The notes under the pieces were generated by a model. It did no database searches and had not been told where the DNA came from. It worked only from the letters and a program-made list of their open reading frames with translations. DNA of 64,000 nucleotides, taken from positions 23,004-87,003 of the forward strand of contig CAIVXG010000007.1 of the NCBI GenBank assembly GCA_903909815.1. The letters are read 5' to 3'. The translations under genes were made by a program, and so were the position numbers. This DNA is from an uncultured beta proteobacterium. GTDB lineage: Bacteria; Pseudomonadota; Gammaproteobacteria; Burkholderiales; Burkholderiaceae_C. Shown here one piece after another: positions 39,210 to 47,824 of this stretch. Position 1 is the stretch's first letter; the number at the start of each line of letters is the position of its first letter.

Positions 39210-39979
39210 TGACTACTTCCTCCCGCACGGACTCCACCGGTAAAAAAGACGTACAAAAACTTCAGCGCGCCATTGTCGATGGCCTGGAAGACGTGAAAGC
39301 CCAAGACATCCAGGTGTTCGACACCGAGCGACTGTCTTCCTTGTTCGAGCGGGTGATCGTGGCGTCGGGAACGTCCAATCGGCAGACCAAAGCCTTGGCC
39401 GCCAGCGTGCGCGACGCCGTGCGCGACGCCGGTCTTGGCAAACCCCGCATTGAAGGTGAAGAAAACGGCGAATGGATCATCGTGGACTGTGGCGCGGCCG
39501 TAGTGCACATCATGCAGCCCGCGATCCGCCAGTACTACCACCTGGAAGAATTGTGGGGCGAAAAGCCCGTGCGTCTGAAGCTGGGCACGGTGAAACCGGC
39601 TGTCCCCGTAAAGGCCGAAGCGCCTGCGGCCAAGCCCGGTCCCAAGATCCCCAACATCAAGCGCTCCAGCGCGGCCAAAGCCGGCGCGCTGGAACTCAAT
39701 CCGCCCAAGCCCAAGGCGCGCAAACCGGCGTCCAAGACGGCCCTGAAGTCGTCAGCCGCCAAACCCAGAGCGCCGGTGCGAAAGCCGGTGGCGCCCGCAC
39801 CCGCAGCCAAGGCGCCGGCGGCGAAGGCTGCGGCCGTGAAAGCCGTCGCAGTTAAAACCCCTGCTGTGAAGACTGCACCGAAGGCTGTGGTGCTCAAGAG
39901 CACGCCGGTCAAGGGCGCGGTGGCAAAGAAGGCCGCCGCCAAGGCGCCGGCGAAAAGAGCCCCCAGCAAAAGAACCTGA
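39209..39979 (+). CDS. rsfS: Ribosome silencing factor with long basic C-terminal tail
   Basis: RsfS binds ribosomal protein L14 and blocks subunit joining when nutrients are low. Residues about 14-120 are the complete RsfS domain (LQRAIVDGLEDVKAQDIQVF, VASGTSNRQTKALAASV, EGEENGEWIIVDCGAAVVHI, RQYYHLEELWGEKP). Beyond it runs about 135 residues of Ala/Lys/Pro-rich sequence (KAPAAKAAAVKAVAVKTPAV), like a histone H1 tail. The total of 256 residues is about twice the usual family length. ATG 39209 overlaps the nadD stop. Confidence 0.93.
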   Translation: MTTSSRTDSTGKKDVQKLQRAIVDGLEDVKAQDIQVFDTERLSSLFERVIVASGTSNRQTKALAASVRDAVRDAGLGKPRIEGEENGEWIIVDCGAAVVHIMQPAIRQYYHLEELWGEKPVRLKLGTVKPAVPVKAEAPAAKPGPKIPNIKRSSAAKAGALELNPPKPKARKPASKTALKSSAAKPRAPVRKPVAPAPAAKAPAAKAAAVKAVAVKTPAVKTAPKAVVLKSTPVKGAVAKKAAAKAPAKRAPSKRT

Positions 39980-39991
39980 CCTGCTGCTTCG

Positions 39992-40459
39992 ATGAAGCTG
40001 CTGATCGTGGCGGTCGGCCAACGGGTGCCGGACTGGGCTCAGGTGGCCTGGGACGATTACGCCAAACGCTTCCCATGCGAACTCAAGGTCGAGTTGAAGG
40101 CCGTGAAGACCGAGCCGCGCGGCTCCAAAACGCTGGAGACGCTGTACGCGGCCGAGCGCGAACGCATCGAAGCTGCGATTCCCCGGGGCTGCCGCATCGT
40201 GGCGCTGGACGAGCGCGGAACCTCCCTCACGACCCTGGCCCTGGCCAGCAAACTCAGGGCCTGGCAATTGGAGAGCGACGACGTGGCGCTGGTCATCGGC
40301 GGACCGGATGGGCTGGAGCCGGCCTTTCGTCAGGCGGCGCACGAGCGCATCCGCCTGTCCGACCTGACGCTTCCCCACGCCATGGCACGCGTGCTGCTGA
40401 TCGAGCAGTTGTACCGCGCCTGGTCCATCAATGCCGGCCACCCCTACCATAGAGAATGA
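39992..40459 (+). CDS. rlmH: 23S rRNA (pseudouridine1915-N3)-methyltransferase
   Basis: SPOUT-class methyltransferase that modifies pseudouridine 1915 of 23S rRNA. 155 residues, standard length. It opens [20 protein letters not shown], has the SAM-binding knot loop [19 protein letters not shown] (about residues 98-116) and ends [16 protein letters not shown], the conserved RlmH tail. The order rsfS-rlmH-maf-rng is common in betaproteobacteria. Confidence 0.96.
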   Translation: MKLLIVAVGQRVPDWAQVAWDDYAKRFPCELKVELKAVKTEPRGSKTLETLYAAERERIEAAIPRGCRIVALDERGTSLTTLALASKLRAWQLESDDVALVIGGPDGLEPAFRQAAHERIRLSDLTLPHAMARVLLIEQLYRAWSINAGHPYHRE

Positions 40460-41058
40460 ACGACTACATTTATCTGGCGTCTCAAAGTCCGCGGCGCAGC
40501 CAGTTGCTGGATCAAATGGGCGTGCGCCATGAACTGCTGCTGGCCGATGCCCGGGAAGACGCGGAAGGGCTGGAAGTGCTTCTTAAGGGCGAGTCACCCA
40601 GCGCCTATGTGCAGCGCGTGACGGCACTGAAGCTGGATGCGGCCGTGCAGCGGCTCCAGCGCCGAGCCCTGCCAGACGGCGTGGTGCTGTGCGCCGACAC
40701 CACGGTGGCCATGGGTCGAACCATTTACGGCAAACCCGAGCACGCCCAAGATGCGCAGCGCATGCTGGGCGAGCTCTCAGGCCGGACGCATCGGGTGTTG
40801 ACGGCGGTAGCGGCGCAACACGGAACCCGGCGCTGCGCCGCACTGAGCGTTTCCCACGTGCGCTTCGCGCCCATGAGTGCCAGTGAAATTCACGACTACG
40901 TCGCCAGCGGCGAACCGTTCGGCAAGGCGGGTGCCTACGCCGTGCAGGGCAGGGCGGCCCAATACATCGCGCATATCAGCGGTTCCTATTCCGGCATCAT
41001 GGGATTGCCCATGTTCGAGACCGCGCAATTGCTGCGAACCCTGGGCTTTTCGTGTTGA
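40456..41058 (+). CDS. maf: Maf-type nucleoside triphosphate pyrophosphatase
   Basis: Hydrolyses non-canonical nucleoside triphosphates (house-cleaning). The N-terminus [17 protein letters not shown] is the Maf signature, [18 protein letters not shown] supplies the catalytic Asp region (about residues 76-93), and [20 protein letters not shown] with [11 protein letters not shown] matches the C-terminal block. The substrate-specificity residues are of the YhdE-type dTTP/UTP group as far as can be judged. The ATG overlaps the rlmH stop. Confidence 0.93.
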   Translation: MNDYIYLASQSPRRSQLLDQMGVRHELLLADAREDAEGLEVLLKGESPSAYVQRVTALKLDAAVQRLQRRALPDGVVLCADTTVAMGRTIYGKPEHAQDAQRMLGELSGRTHRVLTAVAAQHGTRRCAALSVSHVRFAPMSASEIHDYVASGEPFGKAGAYAVQGRAAQYIAHISGSYSGIMGLPMFETAQLLRTLGFSC

Positions 41059-41159
41059 TGCCTTCCGGAATTTCCCTCACCGCAGGGCGCGGCGGTATCG
41101 TCAGTGCGAGTTCCCTGCATCCGGCACGATTCGACCCACGGACGTTGAACCGGAGGTCC

Positions 41160-41272
41160 GTCATTGCGAGCGGAGCGCGGCAATCCATGGTGGAGAGCCG
41201 CAGAAGCATTCGAATCCGTCATTGCGAGAAGCAAAGCGACGCGGCAACACGGCCTGAGGCCTCGCAATGACG
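41160..41272. repeat. REP-like palindromic repeat pair between maf and rng
   Basis: GTCATTGCGAGCGGAGCG begins at 41160 and GTCATTGCGAGAAGC begins again near 41218. The element closes with CGCAATGAC at about 41263-41271, so two left ends and one right end are present. This is the same family as the element at 3574-3649 within natA. Here it lies in the 250-bp gap before rng, where such repeats usually sit. Confidence 0.85.
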
Positions 41273-41307
41273 GAGGATATTGTCATTTTTTTGGAAATAT
41301 CAGTCGC

Positions 41308-42810
41308 ATGCAACAAGACATTCTGATCAACTGGTCGCCCCAGGAAACGCGCGTGGCGGTGGTGGAGAGCGGCGCCGTGCAGGAACTGCACATTGAGCGC
41401 ACGCTCGAGCGCGGCCTGGTGGGCAACGTCTATCTGGGCAAGGTGGCGCGCGTGCTGCCGGGCATGCAGTCGGCCTTCATCGACATCGGTCTGGAGCGTG
41501 CCGCGTTTTTGCACGTCGCCGACTTGCTGGGGGGCTTCACTGGTGCGCGCCCGACTGAACCTGATGCGGCAGCGCGCAGCGCCCAGCCCCAGGTGCCGAT
41601 CGAGAAGCAGGTGTTCGAAGGCCAGTCCATGCTGGTGCAGGTGATCAAGGACCCGATCGGCACCAAGGGCGCACGGCTGTCGGCGCAGATCAGCATTGCG
41701 GGGCGTTTGCTGGTGTTTTTGCCGCAGGACGACCATATCGGTGTATCGCAAAAAATCCCTTCGGATCAGCGTCAGGAACTGCGCGCACGGCTGCTGGCGC
41801 TGGCCGGTGACGCCGCCAGCGGTGGCGGCGGCGGCGGCGGTTTCATTCTGCGCACCAATGGGGAGGATGCCAGCGACGCCGAGCTGGCCGAGGACATCGC
41901 ATACCTGCGTAAGGCCTGGGCCCGCATCAAGGCTGCGGCGCTGCGCCTGCCGGCCAAGTCGCTGCTGCACCAGGATCTGAATTTGCTGCAGCGCGTGCTG
42001 CGCGATCTGAGCGGCGAAGACACGCAGTCGATACGCATCGATTCGCGCGAACAGTTTGCGGCGTTGCTGGTGTTTGCGCGTGAATTCACGCCGGCGGCGG
42101 CGGAAAAGTTGCAGCACTACAAGGGCGAGCGCCCGATCTTCGATCTGTTCTCCATCGATGATGAAGTGGCCAAGGCATTGGGGCGGCGCGTGGAGCTCAA
42201 ATCGGGAGGCTACCTGATCGTGGATCAGACCGAAGCGCTGACCACGGTGGACGTGAATACCGGTGGCTATGTCGGCGCTCGAAACTTTGATGACACCATC
42301 TTCAAGACCAATCTGGAAGCGGCGCAGGCGATCGCCAGGCAACTGCGCCTGCGCAATCTGGGCGGCATCATCGTCGTGGACTTCATCGACATGGTGCGCG
42401 AGGAGCATCAGGACGCGGTGCTGGCGGAGTTTCGCAAGCAGCTCGCGCGCGACCGCGTGAAAACCATGGCCGGGGGCTTTTCACATCTGGGCCTGGTGGA
42501 GATGACGCGCAAGCGCACCCGCGAGTCGCTGGCGCACCTGCTGTGCGAGTCCTGTCCGGTGTGCGAAGGCAAGGGCACGGTGAAGACCGCGCGCAGCGTC
42601 GCCTACGACATCTTGCGTGAGATTCTGCGCGAGGCACGACAGTTCGCTCCGCGCGAGTATCGCATCGTGGCCTCGCCCAAGGTGATCGAGCTGTTTCTGG
42701 ATGAGGAAAGCACGCACCTGGCGGGTTTGAGCGACTTCATCGGCAAGCCCATCGCCCTGCAAGCCGAATCCGCCATGGGGCCGGAGCAATACGATATCGT
42801 GCTGCTGTAG
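41308..42810 (+). CDS. rng: Ribonuclease G
   Basis: Endoribonuclease that matures the 5' end of 16S rRNA and takes part in mRNA decay. 500 residues: N-terminal MQQDILINWSPQETRVAVV, S1 domain beginning GNVYLGKVARVLPGMQSAFIDIG (about residues 37-59), then the DNase I-like catalytic core with TVDVNTGGYVG and GGIIVVDFIDM (two catalytic Asp). The Zn-link is CESCPVCEGKGTVKT (CPxCxGxG). A glycine-rich insert of seven residues lies at about 173-179. ATG 41308 is the family start; the frame stays open into the upstream repeat. Confidence 0.95.
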   Translation: MQQDILINWSPQETRVAVVESGAVQELHIERTLERGLVGNVYLGKVARVLPGMQSAFIDIGLERAAFLHVADLLGGFTGARPTEPDAAARSAQPQVPIEKQVFEGQSMLVQVIKDPIGTKGARLSAQISIAGRLLVFLPQDDHIGVSQKIPSDQRQELRARLLALAGDAASGGGGGGGFILRTNGEDASDAELAEDIAYLRKAWARIKAAALRLPAKSLLHQDLNLLQRVLRDLSGEDTQSIRIDSREQFAALLVFAREFTPAAAEKLQHYKGERPIFDLFSIDDEVAKALGRRVELKSGGYLIVDQTEALTTVDVNTGGYVGARNFDDTIFKTNLEAAQAIARQLRLRNLGGIIVVDFIDMVREEHQDAVLAEFRKQLARDRVKTMAGGFSHLGLVEMTRKRTRESLAHLLCESCPVCEGKGTVKTARSVAYDILREILREARQFAPREYRIVASPKVIELFLDEESTHLAGLSDFIGKPIALQAESAMGPEQYDIVLL

Positions 42811-42817
42811 TCGACAC

Positions 42818-42832
42818 TGACTTCAGAAGTCA
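42818..42832. repeat. Perfect 7-bp palindrome between convergent rng and methyltransferase genes
   Basis: TGACTTCAGAAGTCA, a perfect inverted repeat around one base, 8 bp after the rng stop. No T-run follows, so termination is unproven. Confidence 0.35.
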
Positions 42833-42899
42833 TGGGAACCAGGGTGAATCAGGTCGTTTCGGGGTCGGAGCAGGTGCTTGATCGGGCCTTGCGAGGGGC

Positions 42900-43724
42900 T
42901 CAAAAATGCAGTGGATAGTCGGACTGTTTCGGGTCGTTGGGCATGTCCAGTCCGGCAATCGGCAGTGAACTCTTGAGTGCCAAGGGAAGGGCCGGTAGCA
43001 GCGACTTGTGGATGAAGCTCACCTCCAACGTGAGGGGCAGCTCGTGATGAATGCTCAGGTCGCTGAAGTTGTTGCCGTGGACATGCACGACGTGAAAGTG
43101 CTGCGCTAGTTCGCGCATGCATCGGTTGAACTGGTCGGCGCAGATGTCAATGTCGTGGAATTCAATGACCATGCCGGAAAAGCGCTCTGCGTGATCAACA
43201 AGATCAGGCAGCAGCCGGTATTCGGAACCTTCAATATCAATCTTGGCGAAAACCGAGCAGGCCGTGCTGTCAGGGGCGCGTTTCAACATATCAAAAAGAG
43301 TGACACTGCCACGGTCGTTGTTGTACCAAACGCGCTTTTGGTGATGCTGAACTTTTCCCCGAAAGAAGCGGAAGTAGTCAAGTGCCGTTTGCAGCTTGGT
43401 GTATGAGGCTCTCACGCCGTGTGGGTTCAGTGCCAGCGTTCGTCCGATGACACTGAGGATTCCGCGAGCGACCCATTTACGGAACAGTTTGCGCCCGACG
43501 GTATGGTCGTAGGCATCGATCTTGATGTCCGGGTTGGCGCGCTGTACGTCGCGCTCAAAGCTCCAGTCGCTGGATACGCCACAAGCGATCAACAAGTTGG
43601 CACGTCGAACGGCTTCCATTGGTACCGGGTAACCTCCGTCGCTGACGGGGTTGCCCAGGCGCCGCATGTCCGGACACGCCACGGGTTGCAAAGAATGGGT
43701 GTCGACGCCGAGATGGAAACTCAT
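42900..43724 (-). CDS. FkbM-like SAM-dependent methyltransferase
   Basis: A 274-residue protein of the FkbM-type methyltransferase group that often modifies surface sugars. LLIACGVSSDWSFERDV near residue 48 takes the place of the SAM-binding glycine motif, and SVFAKIDIEGSEYRLLPDLV (about residues 160-180) is the diagnostic FkbM KIDIEGxE block; VIEFHDID follows. Start is uncertain: ATG 43724 (MSFHLGVD) is used; GTG 43808 would add 28 residues, and neither has a clear ribosome-binding site. It lies beside glycosyltransferase genes, consistent with lipopolysaccharide or O-antigen decoration. Confidence 0.72.
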   Translation of the reverse strand: MSFHLGVDTHSLQPVACPDMRRLGNPVSDGGYPVPMEAVRRANLLIACGVSSDWSFERDVQRANPDIKIDAYDHTVGRKLFRKWVARGILSVIGRTLALNPHGVRASYTKLQTALDYFRFFRGKVQHHQKRVWYNNDRGSVTLFDMLKRAPDSTACSVFAKIDIEGSEYRLLPDLVDHAERFSGMVIEFHDIDICADQFNRCMRELAQHFHVVHVHGNNFSDLSIHHELPLTLEVSFIHKSLLPALPLALKSSLPIAGLDMPNDPKQSDYPLHF

Positions 43725-43879
43725 GATGAAATGGGGTACGCGCTGTTCGAGCGAGCACCGTGGTTTGGGGGTGGGAATCCGGTTGTGCGCGGGTATCTCG
43801 TGAGTCACTGGTGATGCGACCGGGCAATATACCAGAGCTCACTGGCAGGGTTACGGGACGGCTTTTCGTCCGGTTCGAA

Positions 43880-44761
43880 TCAGGCCACGAGCTTGTAGTG
43901 CTTGTGGCTCAGATCCCAGCCGAACAGGCGTTCCAGCTTCATCGACCAGCGGTGCTTCTTCTCGCGCGCCGTCAGCACGTGGCTCGGGTCCGGCGAAAAC
44001 TCGGTTTCGGCCTCGGTGGCAAGCCAGTCGCGCGCCAGCGCCGGGTGCGTTCCGGTGAAGCGCTGCAGCGCCTGCGCGTCGATCTGGCTGTAATCGACCT
44101 TGGGCGCCGTTTTGTTCCAGTACTTGTTCACCAGGTCCATCTTGCCCTGCATGTAGTGCACCTTGCGCACGGGCCCGTAGTGGTAGATATGCGCATTGGC
44201 CAACGCGGCGTGCACGGTACGGCCCTTCTTGTGCTTGTCCATCACGACCCAGAACTGGCCATCGGGGGCATAGGAGCGAATGGTGTTGCGGATCAATCGG
44301 CATTCGCGCCGGTACCAGGCCGGGCTGGTAGCAATCCAGCCAGGCGCACCATAGAAATGCAGGTAGTCGAAGACCAGCGCCTCGACGGACGGGTTCTCGT
44401 GGTGGCGATCGACGCTGGCGCGGATCGCGTCGAGTTCGGCCTCGTGCAAGACCTCGTCGCCTTCCAGGTAGAAGGCCCAGTCGCCGGTGCAGGAATATTG
44501 CGCGATCATCTTTTGCTGAGCGTAGACAAACCCGCGCTCGGCCATGCGCTCGTTCCAGATGGTTTCAATGATCCGGATCTTGGGGTCGTCCAGCGCGCGA
44601 ATGCGCTCCAGCGTACCGTCGTGCCCGAGCCCGACGGCGATCACGAACTCGTCCACCAGCGGTAGCAGCGAACGAATGGAGGCTTCGAACGGAAAGCCGA
44701 AGTCCACGCCGTTGCGGATGAAGGTGAAGCCGCTGATGCTGGGACGGATGGTGGGACTCAT
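43880..44761 (-). CDS. Glycosyltransferase family 2
   Basis: A 293-residue GT-A enzyme. ISGFTFIRNGVDFGFPFEAS starts the nucleotide-sugar fold, PLVDEFVIAVGLGHDGT and WAFYLEGDEVLHE give the two acidic motifs (EGDE in place of DxD, about residues 101-104), and a C-terminal region follows with HYGPVRKVHYMQGKMDLVNK. ATG 44761 (MSPTIRPSISGF) fits the fold start; the frame is open to 44824, adding 21 residues. The probable role is cell-surface glycan synthesis; donor and acceptor are unknown. Confidence 0.82.
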   Translation of the reverse strand: MSPTIRPSISGFTFIRNGVDFGFPFEASIRSLLPLVDEFVIAVGLGHDGTLERIRALDDPKIRIIETIWNERMAERGFVYAQQKMIAQYSCTGDWAFYLEGDEVLHEAELDAIRASVDRHHENPSVEALVFDYLHFYGAPGWIATSPAWYRRECRLIRNTIRSYAPDGQFWVVMDKHKKGRTVHAALANAHIYHYGPVRKVHYMQGKMDLVNKYWNKTAPKVDYSQIDAQALQRFTGTHPALARDWLATEAETEFSPDPSHVLTAREKKHRWSMKLERLFGWDLSHKHYKLVA

Positions 44762-44955
44762 GAGCAAGCCAAGGTGGCGGGTGGGATCTTGAAAAAAGCG
44801 ACCGATCGCTGCAGGGGGCTTCATAGCCGCTTGCGCGCTCTGAGCCGCGAGACCGAGTTCATTTTATCCACGGCCGATCTACACCCTGCCTTGTGAATAA
44901 ATTCCTGGCGCCAGTCGGCACCAAGTCGTGACGGCTTTTCAAGGAGAATATAGGC

Positions 44956-45744
44956 ATGACAAAAGCCACCCTGTCGATCATCATCGCCGCGAAAAATGAG
45001 GCCCGTCGGATACGTTCATGTGTCGAGTCTGCCGCGTTTGCGGATGAAGTCCTGGTTCTGGATTCAGGCAGCCAGGACGACACTGCTGCACAGGCACGCA
45101 GTGCTGGCGCCACGGTGCACGTGACGGACTGGCCCGGGTATGGGCCGCAGCAGCAAAGAGGGATCCAACTTGCCACGGGCGATTGGGTGCTGTCTCTGGA
45201 CGCAGATGAACTCATCTCGGTGTCGCTGCGCGACGAAATCCTGTCGGTGATCCAGAAGCCGGACTTTGACGCTTATCGCCTGCCGCGTCACTCGAGCTTT
45301 TGCGGGGAATTTATCGAACACAGCGGTTGGCGTCCGGATTACACCTTGAGGTTGGTGCGCCGGGACCTGGCCGGGTTCACGGACCATTTTCTGCATGCCC
45401 ACATGACGGTGGACGGCAGCACTGGCGATCTGCGCTCGCCCCTCCTTCACTACAGCTACATGGATCTGGATGACGTGCTGGAAAAGCTCAGTCGCTACTC
45501 AAAGGGTGCCGCTCTCGATTTGCAGGCGCGCAATGTGTCGTCCACCCTGACCAAGGCCGTGCTGAAAGGCGTGTGGGCGTTTTTCAGAACCTATTTTCTG
45601 AAGCTTGGCTTCATGGATGGCCGCATGGGGCTGGTTTTGGCCATCTATAACTCCCACACCACGTACTACAAGTACTTGCGGCTGTGGATTCGTGGCCGAC
45701 CGTCGATTGCCCATGGTGACAAACCAGGTGCGGGACCGACCTAG
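44956..45744 (+). CDS. Glycosyltransferase family 2, WaaE/KdtX-like
   Basis: A 262-residue GT-A enzyme resembling the lipopolysaccharide core beta-1,4-glucosyltransferases (WaaE type). LSIIIAAKNEARRIRSCV opens the fold, EVLVLDSGSQDDTAAQA and DWVLSLDADELIS (DxD as DAD, about residues 81-83) form the active site, and RPDYTLRLVRRDLAGF with LHYSYMDLDDVLEKLSRYS are typical of this group. ATG 44956 has AAGGAG at 44941-44946. Next to msbA on the opposite strand, supporting a role in lipopolysaccharide core assembly; acceptor inferred. Confidence 0.83.
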   Translation: MTKATLSIIIAAKNEARRIRSCVESAAFADEVLVLDSGSQDDTAAQARSAGATVHVTDWPGYGPQQQRGIQLATGDWVLSLDADELISVSLRDEILSVIQKPDFDAYRLPRHSSFCGEFIEHSGWRPDYTLRLVRRDLAGFTDHFLHAHMTVDGSTGDLRSPLLHYSYMDLDDVLEKLSRYSKGAALDLQARNVSSTLTKAVLKGVWAFFRTYFLKLGFMDGRMGLVLAIYNSHTTYYKYLRLWIRGRPSIAHGDKPGAGPT

Positions 45745-45757
45745 CGAAGCACAAGCT

Positions 45758-47530
45758 TCAACCTGCGTGGTGCGTTGCAGTGTGCTCGCCAAAACCCATT
45801 CGATGCAGGCGCGAGTACAGCCCTTGCTGGCGCAGCAGTTCGGCGTGCGCACCCTGTTCTACGACGCGACCGCCGGCCATGACAATGATTCTGTCGGCGT
45901 GCTCGATGGTGGACATGCGATGCGCCACAATCAAAGTGGTGCGCCCGGTCATGAGGCGCTGCAGGGCTTCCTGCACCAGGCGCTCGGATTCGTTGTCCAG
46001 GGCTGAGGTGGCTTCGTCCAGAATCAGAACCGGCGCGTCCTTGTAGAGCGCTCGCGCAATCGCCAGGCGTTGTCGTTGCCCGCCAGAAAACTGCACCGCG
46101 TTGTGCCCCACCAGCGTGTCCATCCCTTGCGCCAGGGTCGCTACGTGCTGCGACAGGTTTGCGGCTTCCAGGCAATGTGCCACGCGGTCTCGATCAAGGT
46201 TCTGACCCAGCGCGACGTTGGCCGCGACGCTGTCGTTCAACATCACCACGTCCTGGCTCACCATTGCAAACTGGCTGCGCAACGACGGCAGGTCCCAGTC
46301 CTGCGCGCGCACGCCGTCCAGCAGCACCTGTCCTTCGGTGGGCAGAATGAATCGTGGCAACAGATTCATCAGGCTGGTCTTGCCCGCGCCAGACGGGCCC
46401 ACGAAGGCCACGATCTCACCGGGCGCAATGTTCAGGCTGACCTGCTCCAGGGCCGGCGCCGCATCGTCGCTGTACCGCAGGCTGACCGCGTCGAATTGAA
46501 GTTGTCCCTGGGCGCGCCTGACATGGTGGCTGCCGCTGGGTTCACTGCGGGTTTCGTCGATGAGTTCAAGCCCGCGTTCGACGGCCGCCAGGCCCCGCGT
46601 GATCGGATTGGCCACGTCTGCCAGGTGTTTGATCGGCGCCAACAACATCAGCATCCCGGCCACGAATTCAATGAAGTCGCCCACCTTGGAGCCACCGTTC
46701 TGGCTTTGCCACAGGGCAATGGTCACAACCGCGGACAGGGCGGCTGCGCCCAGCATCTGCGTCAACGGCGTCATGGCCGAGGACGCGGTCGAGGACTTCA
46801 TCGCCAGACGGCGCAGTCCGTCGCTGAATCTGCGAAAGCGCTCGCCTTGGGCGCCTTGGGCGCCGTGCAGCCGAATGGTTCGGTGCGCCAGAATGTTCTC
46901 TTCCACCACATAGGCCAGTTCATCGGTTGCGGTCTGACTTGCCTTGGTGATGCGATAGAGGCGTTTGGATAACACCTTCATCACCATCGAGACGGCGGGA
47001 AACAGGAACAGCACGATCAGCGTCAGCTGCCAGTTTCGATAAAAGAGCATGGCCAGCAGGAACACGACGGTCAGTCCGTCCTTGGTCAGGCTCAGCAGCG
47101 CGTAGACCAGTTGGTTGGACCCGGTCTGCACTTCGTACACCACGGTGTTGGCCAAGGTACTTGCGGACTGCTGCGCAAACAGCAGCATCTGCGCGCTTTG
47201 CAGCTTTTGAAACATCTCGGTGCGTAGCTTGAAGATGCCATTGTTGGCGATTCGCGTTAGCGCCATTTGTGCCATGAAGCCGGCCAGACCGCGAAAGGCA
47301 AACAGGCCTATCACCATGCAGGGAACGGTCCAAAGGGGAAACGAATTCTGGCCAAACTGGGTTACCAGAAAGTTGAGCAGGCGCGGCACCGCAGCCTCCG
47401 AGGCCGAACCCACGACGGTGGTCATCACCACCACCAGCCACAACCAGCGTGGACGTCCGAAGTAGGGAATCAGGCGCGCCATGCGCTGAACAAATGAGGG
47501 CGCAGATGCACTTTGCGCAGGCTGCGTCAT
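45758..47530 (-). CDS. msbA: Lipid A export ATP-binding/permease protein MsbA
   Basis: Flips lipid A-core across the inner membrane. 590 residues with a six-helix membrane domain (residues 1-320; first helix WLWLVVVMTTVVGSASEA) fused to an ATPase. Walker A is FVGPSGAGKTSLMNLL (about residues 378-393), the signature QFSGGQRQRLAIARAL (about 483), Walker B PVLILDEATSALD, and the switch His VAHRMST. Length and fusion order match MsbA. The gene is convergent with the WaaE-like gene and divergent from tolB; surface-glycan neighbours favour MsbA over a drug exporter, which has the same architecture. Confidence 0.9.
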   Translation of the reverse strand: MTQPAQSASAPSFVQRMARLIPYFGRPRWLWLVVVMTTVVGSASEAAVPRLLNFLVTQFGQNSFPLWTVPCMVIGLFAFRGLAGFMAQMALTRIANNGIFKLRTEMFQKLQSAQMLLFAQQSASTLANTVVYEVQTGSNQLVYALLSLTKDGLTVVFLLAMLFYRNWQLTLIVLFLFPAVSMVMKVLSKRLYRITKASQTATDELAYVVEENILAHRTIRLHGAQGAQGERFRRFSDGLRRLAMKSSTASSAMTPLTQMLGAAALSAVVTIALWQSQNGGSKVGDFIEFVAGMLMLLAPIKHLADVANPITRGLAAVERGLELIDETRSEPSGSHHVRRAQGQLQFDAVSLRYSDDAAPALEQVSLNIAPGEIVAFVGPSGAGKTSLMNLLPRFILPTEGQVLLDGVRAQDWDLPSLRSQFAMVSQDVVMLNDSVAANVALGQNLDRDRVAHCLEAANLSQHVATLAQGMDTLVGHNAVQFSGGQRQRLAIARALYKDAPVLILDEATSALDNESERLVQEALQRLMTGRTTLIVAHRMSTIEHADRIIVMAGGRVVEQGAHAELLRQQGLYSRLHRMGFGEHTATHHAG

Positions 47531-47824
47531 TTCGAGCTTCTCACATCAGTCGACGCCAATTTTGACCCCGAGTGCGGGTCCGCCGCGTTTAAGTATGACA
47601 TCTGATGTTGCATTCCCAAGGCTGATGATTCATTAGCGTGCGCAAGACTTTCCCTGCAGGGGGTTCAGCTCTGCGCCAGAGCGCCGGATGGCCGCGCCAT
47701 TGTATTGAGTTGCAACCGACCGCGGCGCTGGCGCGATCCGGGAGGCACCATAATCCTGTGCTTGGGCGCGGCGTTGCCAGTCGACGAGCTTGGGCGCCGA
47801 GTTGTTTCGTAGAGAAAGGTATCC
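47531..47824. other. Divergent intergenic region between msbA and tolB
   Basis: About 294 bp without a credible gene. Must hold promoters for both genes. CATAAT at 47749-47754 is a -10-like hexamer on the plus strand about 70 bp before tolB, but no matching -35 is clear. No hairpin followed by a T-run was noticed. Confidence 0.4.
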
